This document shows, one piece after another, positions 1-8,203 of a stretch of 48,363 nucleotides of DNA. The notes under the pieces were generated by a model that was not told the origin of the DNA, did not search any database, and saw nothing but the letters and a program-made list of their open reading frames with translations. Numbering within the stretch: the stretch's first letter is position 1; each line of letters begins with the position of its first letter. The stretch comes from Candidatus Zixiibacteriota bacterium (GTDB taxonomy: Bacteria > Zixibacteria > MSB-5A5 > GN15 > FEB-12). Made by a program: the position numbers and the translations under genes. The stretch lies in NCBI GenBank assembly GCA_028715215.1, contig JAQUSF010000013.1, positions 1-48,363 on the forward strand, given 5' to 3'.

Positions 1-1183
1 CAATACCCAGCGACAACGGGGTAACGTCCAGAAGCAATACTTCGTTGACTTCTCCCGAAAGCACACCTCCCTGGATAGCGGCACCCAGCGCCACCACTTC
101 ATCGGGATTAACCGAACGATTGGGCTCACGGCCAAAAAATTCCCGTACCAGCTCGATTACTCTGGGCATACGGGTCATCCCGCCAACCAGGATAACATCG
201 TCAATTTGATTTATTTTCAAGCCGGCATCGTCAAGAGCCTTCTGCACGGGCGCCATGGAACGCCGGAGCAGGTCTTCGACCAACTGTTCGAATTTAGCCC
301 GGGTCAGGGTCAGATTCAGATGTTTCGGGCCATTGCTGTCAGCGGTAATAAACGGCAGGTTGATGTCGGTTTGAATCGTCGAGCTGAGCTCAAGCTTGGC
401 TTTTTCGGCAGCTTCGTTGAGCCGCTGCAGCGCCATCGGATCTTTGGCCAGGTCTATCCCGTCGGATTTCTTAAATTCACTCACCAGCCAGTCGATTATG
501 CGCTTGTCGAAATCATCGCCGCCAAGATGCGTATCGCCGTTGGTGGACAGAACCTCGAAGACGCCTTCGGACAACTCCAGTATGGAAATATCGAAAGTAC
601 CGCCGCCCAGGTCATAAACCGCCACTTTACCGGTTTTCTTTTTATCCAGGCCGTAAGCCAGGGCGGCTGCGGTCGGTTCGTTAATAATCCGCTTGACTTC
701 AAGACCGGCGATTTTTCCGGCATCCTTGGTGGCCTGCCGCTGGCGGTCGTTAAAATAAGCCGGGACCGTAATGACCGCCTCGCGAATGGTATGGCCCAGA
801 TATTCCTCAGCGGTCTTTTTCATCTTGGTCAGAATCATCGCTGAAATTTCCTGCGGGGTATAATGACGGCCGTTCATCTCCACCACCGGCTCGCCATTGG
901 CATTAGCCGTGACTTTATAGGGGAAATTTTTGATTTCTTCTTTAACCTCATCAAACTTGCGCCCCATCAGACGCTTGATTGAAAAAATAGTATTGAGCGG
1001 GTTGGTTACCGCCTGACGTTTGGCGACAGTACCGGTCAAACGTTCCCCGCTTTTATCGGTCGTCACCACTGACGGCGTTGTCCGGCCGCCCTCGGAGCTG
1101 GCTATCACCACCGGCTCCTTGCCTTCAATTACCGCCACCACGCTGTTGGTGGTCCCCAAATCTATACCTATAATCTTGCTCAT
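1..1183 (-). CDS. dnaK: Molecular chaperone DnaK (Hsp70), C-terminus cut by window edge
   Basis: The minus strand reads open from an ATG at 1183 to the window edge, giving about 394 codons with no stop. The protein begins [18 protein letters not shown], the Hsp70 phosphate-1 loop. It continues with the second ATPase motif [14 protein letters not shown], the phosphate-2 region with [11 protein letters not shown], and the start of the substrate-binding domain ([12 protein letters not shown]). About 240 residues, including most of the substrate-binding domain and the lid, lie outside. A good ribosome site (GAGGTGATAAT) precedes the ATG. DnaK folds and protects client proteins with DnaJ and GrpE in an ATP cycle. 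It lies 80 bp after hsp20 on the same strand, with an intrinsic terminator in between (1204-1233), so part of its transcription must be readthrough unless a promoter lies inside hsp20. Confidence 0.97.
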   Translation of the reverse strand, partial: MSKIIGIDLGTTNSVVAVIEGKEPVVIASSEGGRTTPSVVTTDKSGERLTGTVAKRQAVTNPLNTIFSIKRLMGRKFDEVKEEIKNFPYKVTANANGEPVVEMNGRHYTPQEISAMILTKMKKTAEEYLGHTIREAVITVPAYFNDRQRQATKDAGKIAGLEVKRIINEPTAAALAYGLDKKKTGKVAVYDLGGGTFDISILELSEGVFEVLSTNGDTHLGGDDFDKRIIDWLVSEFKKSDGIDLAKDPMALQRLNEAAEKAKLELSSTIQTDINLPFITADSNGPKHLNLTLTRAKFEQLVEDLLRRSMAPVQKALDDAGLKINQIDDVILVGGMTRMPRVIELVREFFGREPNRSVNPDEVVALGAAIQGGVLSGEVNEVLLLDVTPLSLGI

Positions 1184-1203
1184 ATTATCACCTCTTTCCG
1201 AAG

Positions 1204-1233
1204 TTAAAAAGGCTGGTCATACCGACCAGCCTT
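1204..1233 (-). terminator. Intrinsic terminator between hsp20 and dnaK
   Basis: A perfect 10-bp inverted repeat (AAGGCTGGTC, 1209-1218; GACCAGCCTT, 1224-1233) with a 5-nt loop is followed on the minus strand by a T run (1206-1210). The hairpin lies 30 nt after the hsp20 stop and only about 20 nt before the dnaK start. It therefore sits in the dnaK leader and may act as a partial terminator that sets the hsp20:dnaK ratio. Confidence 0.75.
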
Positions 1234-1263
1234 CCCCTTCATTATCAGGTTTTGAAACTGCTC

Positions 1264-1701
1264 TTATGATACCTTGACTTCAATCTCTTTAGGTTTCACC
1301 TCTTCAAGTTTAGTCAGTTTAACCGTCAGCATACCGTCTTTATAGTCTGCTGAAATTTTATCAGCGTTGACAGTATCCGGCAGAGTGAATGACCGGCAGA
1401 AACTGCCCTGACGAATCTCGGAACTAATATAACTTTCGTCCTTTTCTTCACCTTTAAACTCGCGCCGGCCGCTGACCGAGAGAACATTGTCCTTAATAGT
1501 GACCTTGATGTCATTCTTGTTCATGCCGGGGACTTCGAAAGTCAGGATTATATTATCCTTGCCATCCTTGATATTTACCCGCGGCATAAAATCAGATTCA
1601 CTTTCCGACCAGATAGTCGGGAAGGAAAACAGGTCGTTAAACATCCGGTCGATTTCTCTGGTTACACCATCTTTTTTAGGTTTCAAGGTTAAGTACGTCA
1701 T
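1264..1701 (-). CDS. Small heat shock protein, Hsp20/alpha-crystallin family
   Basis: This 145-residue protein has the normal length for a bacterial small heat shock protein. An N-terminal arm of about 40 residues precedes an alpha-crystallin domain (about 42-135) with DNVLSVSGRREF and the family signature ADYKDGMLTVKLTK. A short tail carries an I-x-V-type anchor (KEIEVKVS) of the kind that links subunits into oligomers. It would hold unfolded proteins in the cytoplasm without ATP, for later refolding by DnaK, which is encoded directly downstream. A strong GGAGG ribosome site lies 8 nt before the ATG. The upstream 230 bp contain a 12-bp palindrome and a sigma-54-like motif, either of which could give stress control. 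No CIRCE element is visible. Confidence 0.95.
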   Translation of the reverse strand: MTYLTLKPKKDGVTREIDRMFNDLFSFPTIWSESESDFMPRVNIKDGKDNIILTFEVPGMNKNDIKVTIKDNVLSVSGRREFKGEEKDESYISSEIRQGSFCRSFTLPDTVNADKISADYKDGMLTVKLTKLEEVKPKEIEVKVS

Positions 1702-1756
1702 TTTTAATTCCTCCTTTTATTACTTTTTATTGTTTTCAACTTACACCCGATATTAA

Positions 1757-1773
1757 AACAAACAGTATGCCAA
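1757..1773 (-). promoter_or_regulatory. Possible sigma-54-type promoter upstream of hsp20
   Basis: On the minus strand TTGGCATACTGTTTGTT matches the -24 element (TTGGCA) fully and the -12 element partly (TTGT in place of TTGC), with the correct spacing. The expected transcription start is near 1746, leaving a 45-nt leader. The missing C of the -12 GC makes this weak, and a sigma-70 promoter is an alternative. Confidence 0.28.
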
Positions 1774-1845
1774 AAAGTGTAAGCCATTGATATACAATAA
1801 CATAAATAATATTTATAATTTTCAAAGTAAAAAATAAAAGCCACT

Positions 1846-1878
1846 ATGGCAGATTATATGGCATAATGGCAGATTATA
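1846..1878. repeat. 13-bp direct repeat with 20-bp period
   Basis: ATGGCAGATTATA occurs at 1846-1858 and again at 1866-1878. Read on the minus strand, each copy contains TATAATCTGCCAT and so offers a TATAAT -10 box, either of which could serve an hsp20 promoter. Alternatively, the copies could be tandem regulator sites spaced two helical turns apart. No good -35 box at 16-18 bp is visible. Confidence 0.4.
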
Positions 1879-1880
1879 AA

Positions 1881-1912
1881 TGCCTTAATGACTGACAACT
1901 GTCATTAAGGCA
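1881..1912 (-). promoter_or_regulatory. Perfect 12-bp palindrome, terminator of the HEAT gene or operator for hsp20
   Basis: TGCCTTAATGAC (1881-1892) and GTCATTAAGGCA (1901-1912) are exact reverse complements around an 8-nt spacer. The element lies 20 nt after the stop of the HEAT-repeat gene and 180 nt before hsp20. The T run after it on the minus strand is short (TTTATAAT), so termination is possible but not convincing. Its shape, long arms with a spacer of about 8 nt next to TATAAT boxes, resembles the architecture of heat-shock operators such as CIRCE, but the sequence differs from CIRCE. Confidence 0.45.
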
Positions 1913-1931
1913 TAGTAATTTATATCGATAG

Positions 1932-4148
1932 TTACTTTTTAGAAAGAATTTCTGATATGGCCTTCTGAACCGGTGAATTCTTAAAGAATATTTTTTGGGT
2001 CGTGGTCATACTGTCCTGATAGGCTTTTAATGTATTTAAAGAGACATCATCACCTAACTTACCCAGTGCCCGGATAATGGCCAGGCGAAGTTCGTCTTTG
2101 GAAATTTGACCGCCGGCCAGATTAGATAGCATTTCGGGGTCAGAGATAAGGCGACTCAAATATGACCGGGCATCGTTACCTCCCAGTTTGCCCAGGACGG
2201 TGACAATCCGGGGAGTATCCATGGGATTTCGCCCCGCGACATCGATTAGAAGCGGGACAGTTTCGGAATTACCTATCAGGCCGATAGCATTTATGGCGCT
2301 GACGCGGATTTCGCGCACGGGGTCTTCGGCCATGAGAATAAGCAGGTCGATGGCTTCTTCGCCGCCGATTTTTTCAAAAGCGGTGACAATCTCCCGTCGC
2401 ACCCGGACATCGTTATCGGCAATCCGCAGGCGTAAAGGCACCAGGCCTTCCTGGTCTCTTAACGACCCCAGAACGAAAATGGAATTACGGACGACGTACC
2501 ATTTATGGTCCGGCAGTTCATGGCGGTCGGCATCCCGCTCGAACCAGGTATCATCCATTATTATTCGGGAGAAAACACGCAGCGAGGACTTGCCCAGTTC
2601 CGCCAGGATACGCAGGGACTGCTGACGAATCTGTCTTATCGGGTGGGAAATTATCTGTGACAGAGCCAGAGCAATATCTTCCGAACCGACCGCCACCAGG
2701 ACTTCCTTGATATCGTTGGCCGTGTCATGTTTACCTTTAATCATCGCCTCGATCAACTGGTCGATAATTTCCTTCTGATTAATATTTTCAAAAGCTTTCT
2801 TGACGGTCATGGAATCATAGACGGTCACGCCTGTTTCTAACTGGCGCCGCATAGCCATGGCTGCGGTAAGTTTAGCCATCAGGTCGAACCGTTCTTCGAA
2901 CCGACATTTATCAAAAAGCCGCCAGATCAGTTCGGAATATTCATAGGTTTCCTGTCGGGTCGCCAGCCGGTTGACCACATCATTGACCATACTTTCGAAC
3001 ACACTGCGGTCGAGGTCGACATTGAACTGGTCGGTAACCGCCATCAGAATACCCAGGGCTTTCTGGCGAAAATCAGGATTGGCATTACTCATATAATCCA
3101 TGAGACGACAGACCACCTCGACAGCCTTTCCCTGCTGACCGGTTTTCAAAAGACGTAAAAAAGCATCGGAGAATTCAAGAGCATCAGAACTTTCCGCCCC
3201 GGAAGAAAAATATTCCTCCAGGAGGCCGTCGATGCGGTTCCGGGAACTGATGCGTATCTTGCCGGTTTCCGTATCGGTATCATCGAATTTGCCGCCGGCC
3301 ATGATTTTCTCTCTCAGTCTGTTATCCAGCTGTTCGACTATCCGGTCGCGTTCCGGGTGCCCGGTAATCAGGCGAAAGATCGACATTATCAAATTGAACG
3401 GAACCGCTTTCGCCTCTTCGTCGGCAAGGGTGTTGACTTCATGAGCCAGTTCGGAAAGAACGTTCCTGATACTGACCGACGACAGGGAGGAGATTTTTTC
3501 CGGTAACAGGTAACTTACTATATCGGGATAAAAATCTATATAATTGTCGATAAGAAAATCGGTTTTGGCATCAACGAAGCTGACGAGTTTCTTGAGGTTG
3601 TCGCCCAGCTGGTCGAGGCAGAATCTCTTTACGGAAAAATCACCCTCGACATCGCCACGGTACAGTTTCCAGTTTTCGAAGAGGTTGAATGCCCGATGGG
3701 AATTGACCTCGATGGTTTTAATTTCCTTTTCATCGAGAAATCGGCTCAACTGGTAATATGGGTCACGGGGACTTACCCGCCTTACAAACTGGTCTACGAA
3801 AGCCGTTAAATTTTCCAGGGACATATTTTGCTCAAAAAGCAGGGCGTTGATATCCCGCAACTGCATGAACTGGATAATATGGCCGTTAAAGATGCTGTCT
3901 TTCAGCCGGATATTAAGAAGGAACAGGTTTCCCTGCTGGATATTGAAATTCACGTATTTTTTGAAATAGAAAATTTTACCGAAGTAGAAATACGGTTTAT
4001 CAAGCGCTTTAGCTGCGACCGGATGCCCGGCTCCGTAAATCGACATTTTCTTACAGGCCATGGCCAGTTCCCGCACCAGGGAGTGCGCCATGTCGCTGAG
4101 ATTGGTTTTCAAAGTTGATTCATTGACCTGTTTGGGTAAGTTTTTCAT
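1932..4148 (-). CDS. HEAT-repeat protein with unrecognised N-terminal region
   Basis: This 738-residue protein has no signal peptide and is probably cytoplasmic. The C-terminal third (about 490-715) consists of successive HEAT/PBS-lyase-type helical repeats, visible as units such as VRREIVTAFEKIGGEEAIDLL, IRVSAINAIGLIGNSETVPLL and LRLAIIRALGKLGDD. Repeats of this kind make protein-binding solenoids. I do not recognise residues 1-480, which look mostly helical. The start has a good ribosome site (GGAGAGGACA) and overlaps the end of the upstream lipoprotein gene by 29 bp, so it is the last gene of a tightly coupled three-gene operon with the surface peptidase and the propeller lipoprotein. A scaffold or regulatory role is possible, but the function is unknown. 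Confidence 0.85.
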   Translation of the reverse strand: MKNLPKQVNESTLKTNLSDMAHSLVRELAMACKKMSIYGAGHPVAAKALDKPYFYFGKIFYFKKYVNFNIQQGNLFLLNIRLKDSIFNGHIIQFMQLRDINALLFEQNMSLENLTAFVDQFVRRVSPRDPYYQLSRFLDEKEIKTIEVNSHRAFNLFENWKLYRGDVEGDFSVKRFCLDQLGDNLKKLVSFVDAKTDFLIDNYIDFYPDIVSYLLPEKISSLSSVSIRNVLSELAHEVNTLADEEAKAVPFNLIMSIFRLITGHPERDRIVEQLDNRLREKIMAGGKFDDTDTETGKIRISSRNRIDGLLEEYFSSGAESSDALEFSDAFLRLLKTGQQGKAVEVVCRLMDYMSNANPDFRQKALGILMAVTDQFNVDLDRSVFESMVNDVVNRLATRQETYEYSELIWRLFDKCRFEERFDLMAKLTAAMAMRRQLETGVTVYDSMTVKKAFENINQKEIIDQLIEAMIKGKHDTANDIKEVLVAVGSEDIALALSQIISHPIRQIRQQSLRILAELGKSSLRVFSRIIMDDTWFERDADRHELPDHKWYVVRNSIFVLGSLRDQEGLVPLRLRIADNDVRVRREIVTAFEKIGGEEAIDLLILMAEDPVREIRVSAINAIGLIGNSETVPLLIDVAGRNPMDTPRIVTVLGKLGGNDARSYLSRLISDPEMLSNLAGGQISKDELRLAIIRALGKLGDDVSLNTLKAYQDSMTTTQKIFFKNSPVQKAISEILSKK

Positions 4149-5280
4149 TGTCCTCTCCGAAACATATTATTTTCCCTTTCCGGGTTGCAATAAAAAGCCG
4201 TTGTCCGTCGGAAACCGGTGAGAAAGCAATCGCCCCGTCTACGGTCTTCCGGTCAACCAGGGTGCCATCAGAGGTTTTCAGGACATAAACCTTACCCGCC
4301 ATGGTACCGGTTATTAAATAATTACCGACCACTATCGGCGAAGCTTTTATGACCTCCCCGGTTTCATAACGCCACAGTTCATTACCGGAGGACGCCTGGA
4401 GGGCTACCAGACCGCCACCACTGTGTCCGACAAACAGCTTTTCTCCTGACAGTACCGGTGAGGTCCAGATTGGTCCGGACAGCTGAACCTGCCACCGCTT
4501 CGACCCCGCCACCGGTTCATAAGCACTTACATTACCCAGAACATCGGTTACATAGACCAGTTTATCGGCTACCACCGCATTAACGAGCGGGCCGGTTGTT
4601 TTTACCCGGAATAATTCATGTCCATCGGTGGCCGAAAAAACGTAAAGGTAACCATCGCTGCCGGGCTGATACAATTTTCCGTCGCTATAAGAAGCCGGAG
4701 CTACAAGTTTCCCTTCCGTTTTTGCTTTCCAGACAACTTTTCCATTTCGGGCGTCAAAAGCAATAACCGAACCTTCTCCGGAACTGATTATTAAGCTGTT
4801 ATCTAATAATATCGACCCCGCCGCCGCATCCTTTACCGGCTGTTTCCAGAGCCACTTATTATTTAACAGGTTAAGGCAACGAAGGGTATTGTTTCGGGGG
4901 GCTGAGGAAAAATAGGCCAGCGAGTCTTTTAAAACTAATCCCGTTTGGGGGATTCCCTTACAGGCTGTTTTTCCAAGATAATGTCCGGATTTAACGTCAT
5001 AATACTTGATTTTTTTCTTTGAATCGGGGAAAACCAGCGTCTGGTGATAAATTGTCAAAGGCCCGACGACTTTACCATTGGTTTTGGTTTCCCAAAGAAG
5101 ATTTAATTGACCATTAAAAGTACCGTTCTCTACGGCTCCTGAGGCTGCCCGGTCGCCGCGATAATAAGGCCAGGCGGGCGCTGAACCTAAGTCGTTACAA
5201 TTCATGTGGTAACGACTCGAACAGCCCAAGCAGACCGCAAGCATCAGGATTAAAAGAAAATTCCTAAAAAAACCTGTCAT
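4120..5280 (-). CDS. PQQ/BamB-like beta-propeller lipoprotein
   Basis: The protein (386 residues from this start) has a lipoprotein signal, MTGFFRNFLLILMLAVCLGC, so the mature protein would be anchored at Cys20. The rest is a series of PQQ-type propeller blades with the usual G-x-V-x-A-x-x-x-x-[DT]-G-x-x-[LV]-W pattern, for example VIAFDARNGKVVWKAKTEG and LVALQASSGNELWRYETGE. This resembles BamB, which assists outer-membrane barrel assembly, but such repeats are also found in other periplasmic proteins. The chosen ATG overlaps the stop of the upstream gene by one base (TGATG), which suggests translational coupling. An in-frame ATG at 5292 would add four residues. It lies directly behind an Omp85-like surface peptidase gene and may work with it at the envelope. 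Confidence 0.9.
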   Translation of the reverse strand: MTGFFRNFLLILMLAVCLGCSSRYHMNCNDLGSAPAWPYYRGDRAASGAVENGTFNGQLNLLWETKTNGKVVGPLTIYHQTLVFPDSKKKIKYYDVKSGHYLGKTACKGIPQTGLVLKDSLAYFSSAPRNNTLRCLNLLNNKWLWKQPVKDAAAGSILLDNSLIISSGEGSVIAFDARNGKVVWKAKTEGKLVAPASYSDGKLYQPGSDGYLYVFSATDGHELFRVKTTGPLVNAVVADKLVYVTDVLGNVSAYEPVAGSKRWQVQLSGPIWTSPVLSGEKLFVGHSGGGLVALQASSGNELWRYETGEVIKASPIVVGNYLITGTMAGKVYVLKTSDGTLVDRKTVDGAIAFSPVSDGQRLFIATRKGKIICFGEDNEKLTQTGQ

Positions 5281-8090
5281 CAGAAATTCCATCCGAAGAA
5301 AAAGTCAAAATCGGTTCGAGGACTGATAGTTTCAAAATCAGTGGTGCGGCTGAAATCGAACCGTAATAAGACTACATAGCCCAGGCTGACCCGGAAACCG
5401 GCTCCGAAGGAACCGTAAAACTGGTCGAAATCATCATCCCAGGCTGAACCGGCATCAAAAAACAAAGCCCCTCTAATGCCCCTGAAACCCAAACCGCCTA
5501 TCGGGAACCCAATCAACAAATCATCGATAAGAGGAAAACGCAGTTCGTTGGAGAGGAAGAGAACATTGCGGTTATAAAAAGCCCGGCGGTCATAACCCCG
5601 AAAAGACCAGCTCCCACCCAGGTATATACGCTGTGGTTCGATACCGGTTGAAGTATAGGCAAAAAGACGGTTGGCATAAGCGGAATATAGCCCCAGACGA
5701 AGATAGTGACGCAGGTCTACCATGGCCAAACGGCTGTAATTACGCGTGGCGCTGATGGAGTTGGTGACGCCGAAAGCTATATTGTAACGCCGGCCATCGA
5801 TAGGCCCCGAAATATCCCAGATGGAATTGTCATAGACCCAGCGAAGGTAATTGGTCATCAGAAAACCTTCCCGGTCGGTTTGTCCATAGCGCCGGTCTTT
5901 TTTATCATAACGGGCAAAAGTGCTTAATTCAAAGCGTTGAAATTTTGAGAGCGGGTAACTTAACAATGATAAAAGACCCGCCTGGCGCTCATCATAATAC
6001 TGGTCATAGTCGTTGTAATATTCATCGAAAAGATGATACAATCCCAGTCCCCAATTGAGTCTTTTCTCTTTGTTTATATAGGTCAAACCAAAATTCAGGG
6101 AGGAGAAAAACTCATCCTTGGTATCGGCATTATCGGCCAATAGAAAGTAAAAGGCGTGATTGCCCAGCATATCCGACACCGCCGCCTGCACCCCGCCGAT
6201 GGAACCATAAACCGGATCATAAGCAATGGATGACTGGGCTATATCAAAAGAAAAATCAGGCTTGTATTTGAACGAGGTTTTATAATAATCCATTTCAATC
6301 AAAGACGGCGACCACATGGAAGCGGTGTCAATCTGATCCTGGGCAAGAATTATTCCGGTATCTTCTATTTTCATCTGATAAACCTGGTATGACATATCCT
6401 GGTACCCGGTGAAAGTAAGGTAACGGCCGTCCGGTGTAAGACGCGGGTCAAAAGCACCGGTGACATAGGTTGAGCGTACGGTCAGCTCGCCGTTATTCGC
6501 CAGATGATAAAGATTAAAAGTCCCCTGGCGGTTCGAGCTGAAATAAATACCGGATTTTACCGGTTCGGGGGTCTGGTCCAGATAAGGTCCGAAAGTAAGC
6601 TGGGTGATGACGCCGGTGGCAAGGTTCAGACTGAATATATTAAGAGTCCCCCGCGAACCGCCATGACCCCGGTCGGAAGAAAAGATTATTTCCCGGTCAT
6701 CGGGTGAAAAGGCCGGGTCAATATCATAAAAGACATCCTCGGTGACAGCTCGGTATTTGCGGTCAGCCCGGTCGAGAATATAAAGGTCGGCAAAGCCGTC
6801 TTTTTTAATACCGGAAAAAACCAGCCGCTCTCCATTGGTGGAAAAACGCGGCGAGCGAACCGCCACCATGCCCTCGAATTCAAAACGGTCGGTTACTTTA
6901 CCCTGATTAAGGTCATAAATGTTAATAATGTCCACTTCGTTTGATTTGGCGACAAAAACTATCAAGCCGTTGTCGTGAGCATCAATCCCGGAACGAGTCA
7001 GATATAGAGATTCGAATTTTGCCGAGCGTTCACCTTTAATAAGGGTACATACATTTCTATCGCCTTCAGTACGTGGTTTCAGGTAAAGTCCGGAGTAACC
7101 CCTGCGGTTGGCTTTAAATACGATCCATTCACTGCTGTCCTGACCATTATAACGGGTTATCGGTACTCCTTTAAGGGCGAAACCGCTCCTGGTCAGCGGC
7201 ACCGCCTCCATCCGGGGCAGATCAAGCTCGGCCAGTTCAGGGTAATACTTTTTTTTCAGGTGATAATGCCATTTCCGTGAAAGCTCTTCGAGGTCGTCTC
7301 CCAGGGTAAGTTTCACCACGTCTTCGAAAGTTCTTCCCTTGTGCCAGTTCTCGAATAAGAGAGGTAATTTATCAACGCCGTAGGCTTCATCAATAAAAGC
7401 ACAGATGGATTGTCCCAGCTTATAGATAAAATAAGTATTATTGTAGACATACAGCCGGAAGATAGGCAACAGCCGATCATTAAGCACCATGTCCTTGATG
7501 AACATGTCGGCATCGGTATCCCAGCCAATAGACCAGTATTCAGCTAAACCTTCGGAAAACCACATCGGTGGGAAAGGGAAACGAAGGCGCGCCTGGCGAC
7601 TCATCGAAGCGGACAATTTTGAAAAAGTGAAGACATGAACCAGCTCGTGCCTGATGACATGATAAAACTCGTAATACGAGCCGTGAAACGGCACCGCCAC
7701 ACGGCCTTTTAAAAACTCCGTAAAGCCGCCCACCGATTCCGGTATTAAACTGGGAAGGATATTGGTCTGGGAAAAATAACTGGAGGCGGAATAGACAATA
7801 AGCGGAATTTGCTTATTTACTTCATGGTTAAATTTAATCGCCAGGGTATCATATAGCTTTTCCGCAAGGCTGGCCGCCATTCTTGCTACTTCGGCTTCTT
7901 CCTGATAAAAATAAATCCGGAAGTGCTCCGTTTCCATCACCTGCCAGTCGAAACCTGTGTATTGAACCTTGTTGCGGCCGAAATAATATTGCCCGGTGAC
8001 ATCCGGAGCGGTCATACAAAAAATAAAAACCGCCCAGAGAAGGCAATTTATAATACTAACATGGCCTTTTAACTGAAAGCTATTCTTCAT
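5280..8090 (-). CDS. Secreted metallopeptidase, TolB-like propeller and Omp85-like barrel in one protein
   Basis: This 936-residue envelope protein has three parts. After a signal sequence (about 1-33), residues 50-280 form a peptidase-MA-like domain with HELVH at 148-152 and WFSEGLAEY holding a probable third zinc ligand, Glu180, as in gluzincins. Residues about 285-585 form a TolB/PD40 beta-propeller, with blades such as SPRFSTNGERLVFSG, DPAFSPDDREIIFSS and DPRLTPDGRYLTFTG. Residues about 595-936 form an outer-membrane barrel with SFRGYDRR near 830, matching the conserved RGF/RGY loop of Omp85 (BamA/TamA/FhaC) proteins, and end in a terminal Phe. No POTRA domains are visible. The likely arrangement is a barrel in the outer membrane with a tethered peptidase, facing either side. 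It leads an operon with a propeller lipoprotein and a HEAT protein. The substrate is unknown. Confidence 0.9.
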   Translation of the reverse strand: MKNSFQLKGHVSIINCLLWAVFIFCMTAPDVTGQYYFGRNKVQYTGFDWQVMETEHFRIYFYQEEAEVARMAASLAEKLYDTLAIKFNHEVNKQIPLIVYSASSYFSQTNILPSLIPESVGGFTEFLKGRVAVPFHGSYYEFYHVIRHELVHVFTFSKLSASMSRQARLRFPFPPMWFSEGLAEYWSIGWDTDADMFIKDMVLNDRLLPIFRLYVYNNTYFIYKLGQSICAFIDEAYGVDKLPLLFENWHKGRTFEDVVKLTLGDDLEELSRKWHYHLKKKYYPELAELDLPRMEAVPLTRSGFALKGVPITRYNGQDSSEWIVFKANRRGYSGLYLKPRTEGDRNVCTLIKGERSAKFESLYLTRSGIDAHDNGLIVFVAKSNEVDIINIYDLNQGKVTDRFEFEGMVAVRSPRFSTNGERLVFSGIKKDGFADLYILDRADRKYRAVTEDVFYDIDPAFSPDDREIIFSSDRGHGGSRGTLNIFSLNLATGVITQLTFGPYLDQTPEPVKSGIYFSSNRQGTFNLYHLANNGELTVRSTYVTGAFDPRLTPDGRYLTFTGYQDMSYQVYQMKIEDTGIILAQDQIDTASMWSPSLIEMDYYKTSFKYKPDFSFDIAQSSIAYDPVYGSIGGVQAAVSDMLGNHAFYFLLADNADTKDEFFSSLNFGLTYINKEKRLNWGLGLYHLFDEYYNDYDQYYDERQAGLLSLLSYPLSKFQRFELSTFARYDKKDRRYGQTDREGFLMTNYLRWVYDNSIWDISGPIDGRRYNIAFGVTNSISATRNYSRLAMVDLRHYLRLGLYSAYANRLFAYTSTGIEPQRIYLGGSWSFRGYDRRAFYNRNVLFLSNELRFPLIDDLLIGFPIGGLGFRGIRGALFFDAGSAWDDDFDQFYGSFGAGFRVSLGYVVLLRFDFSRTTDFETISPRTDFDFFFGWNF

Positions 8091-8203
8091 AATAACAAAG
8101 CTTTTAACCCTTCATTTCCTATAAACGAACAGGGACAAAGTTTATCAATCGCTAATCCTTGAGCTGATATCATTTATTTCGGTAATTTAATTACAAAGTT
8201 AAG

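Noticed and set aside
206-844. 212-codon plus-strand frame
   Set aside because: It is antisense to dnaK, whose conserved motifs are read in the other strand, and it has no recognisable protein or ribosome site.
1846-1878. Direct repeats as the start of a CRISPR array
   Set aside because: Only two short copies with a 7-bp gap; no further units and no cas genes.
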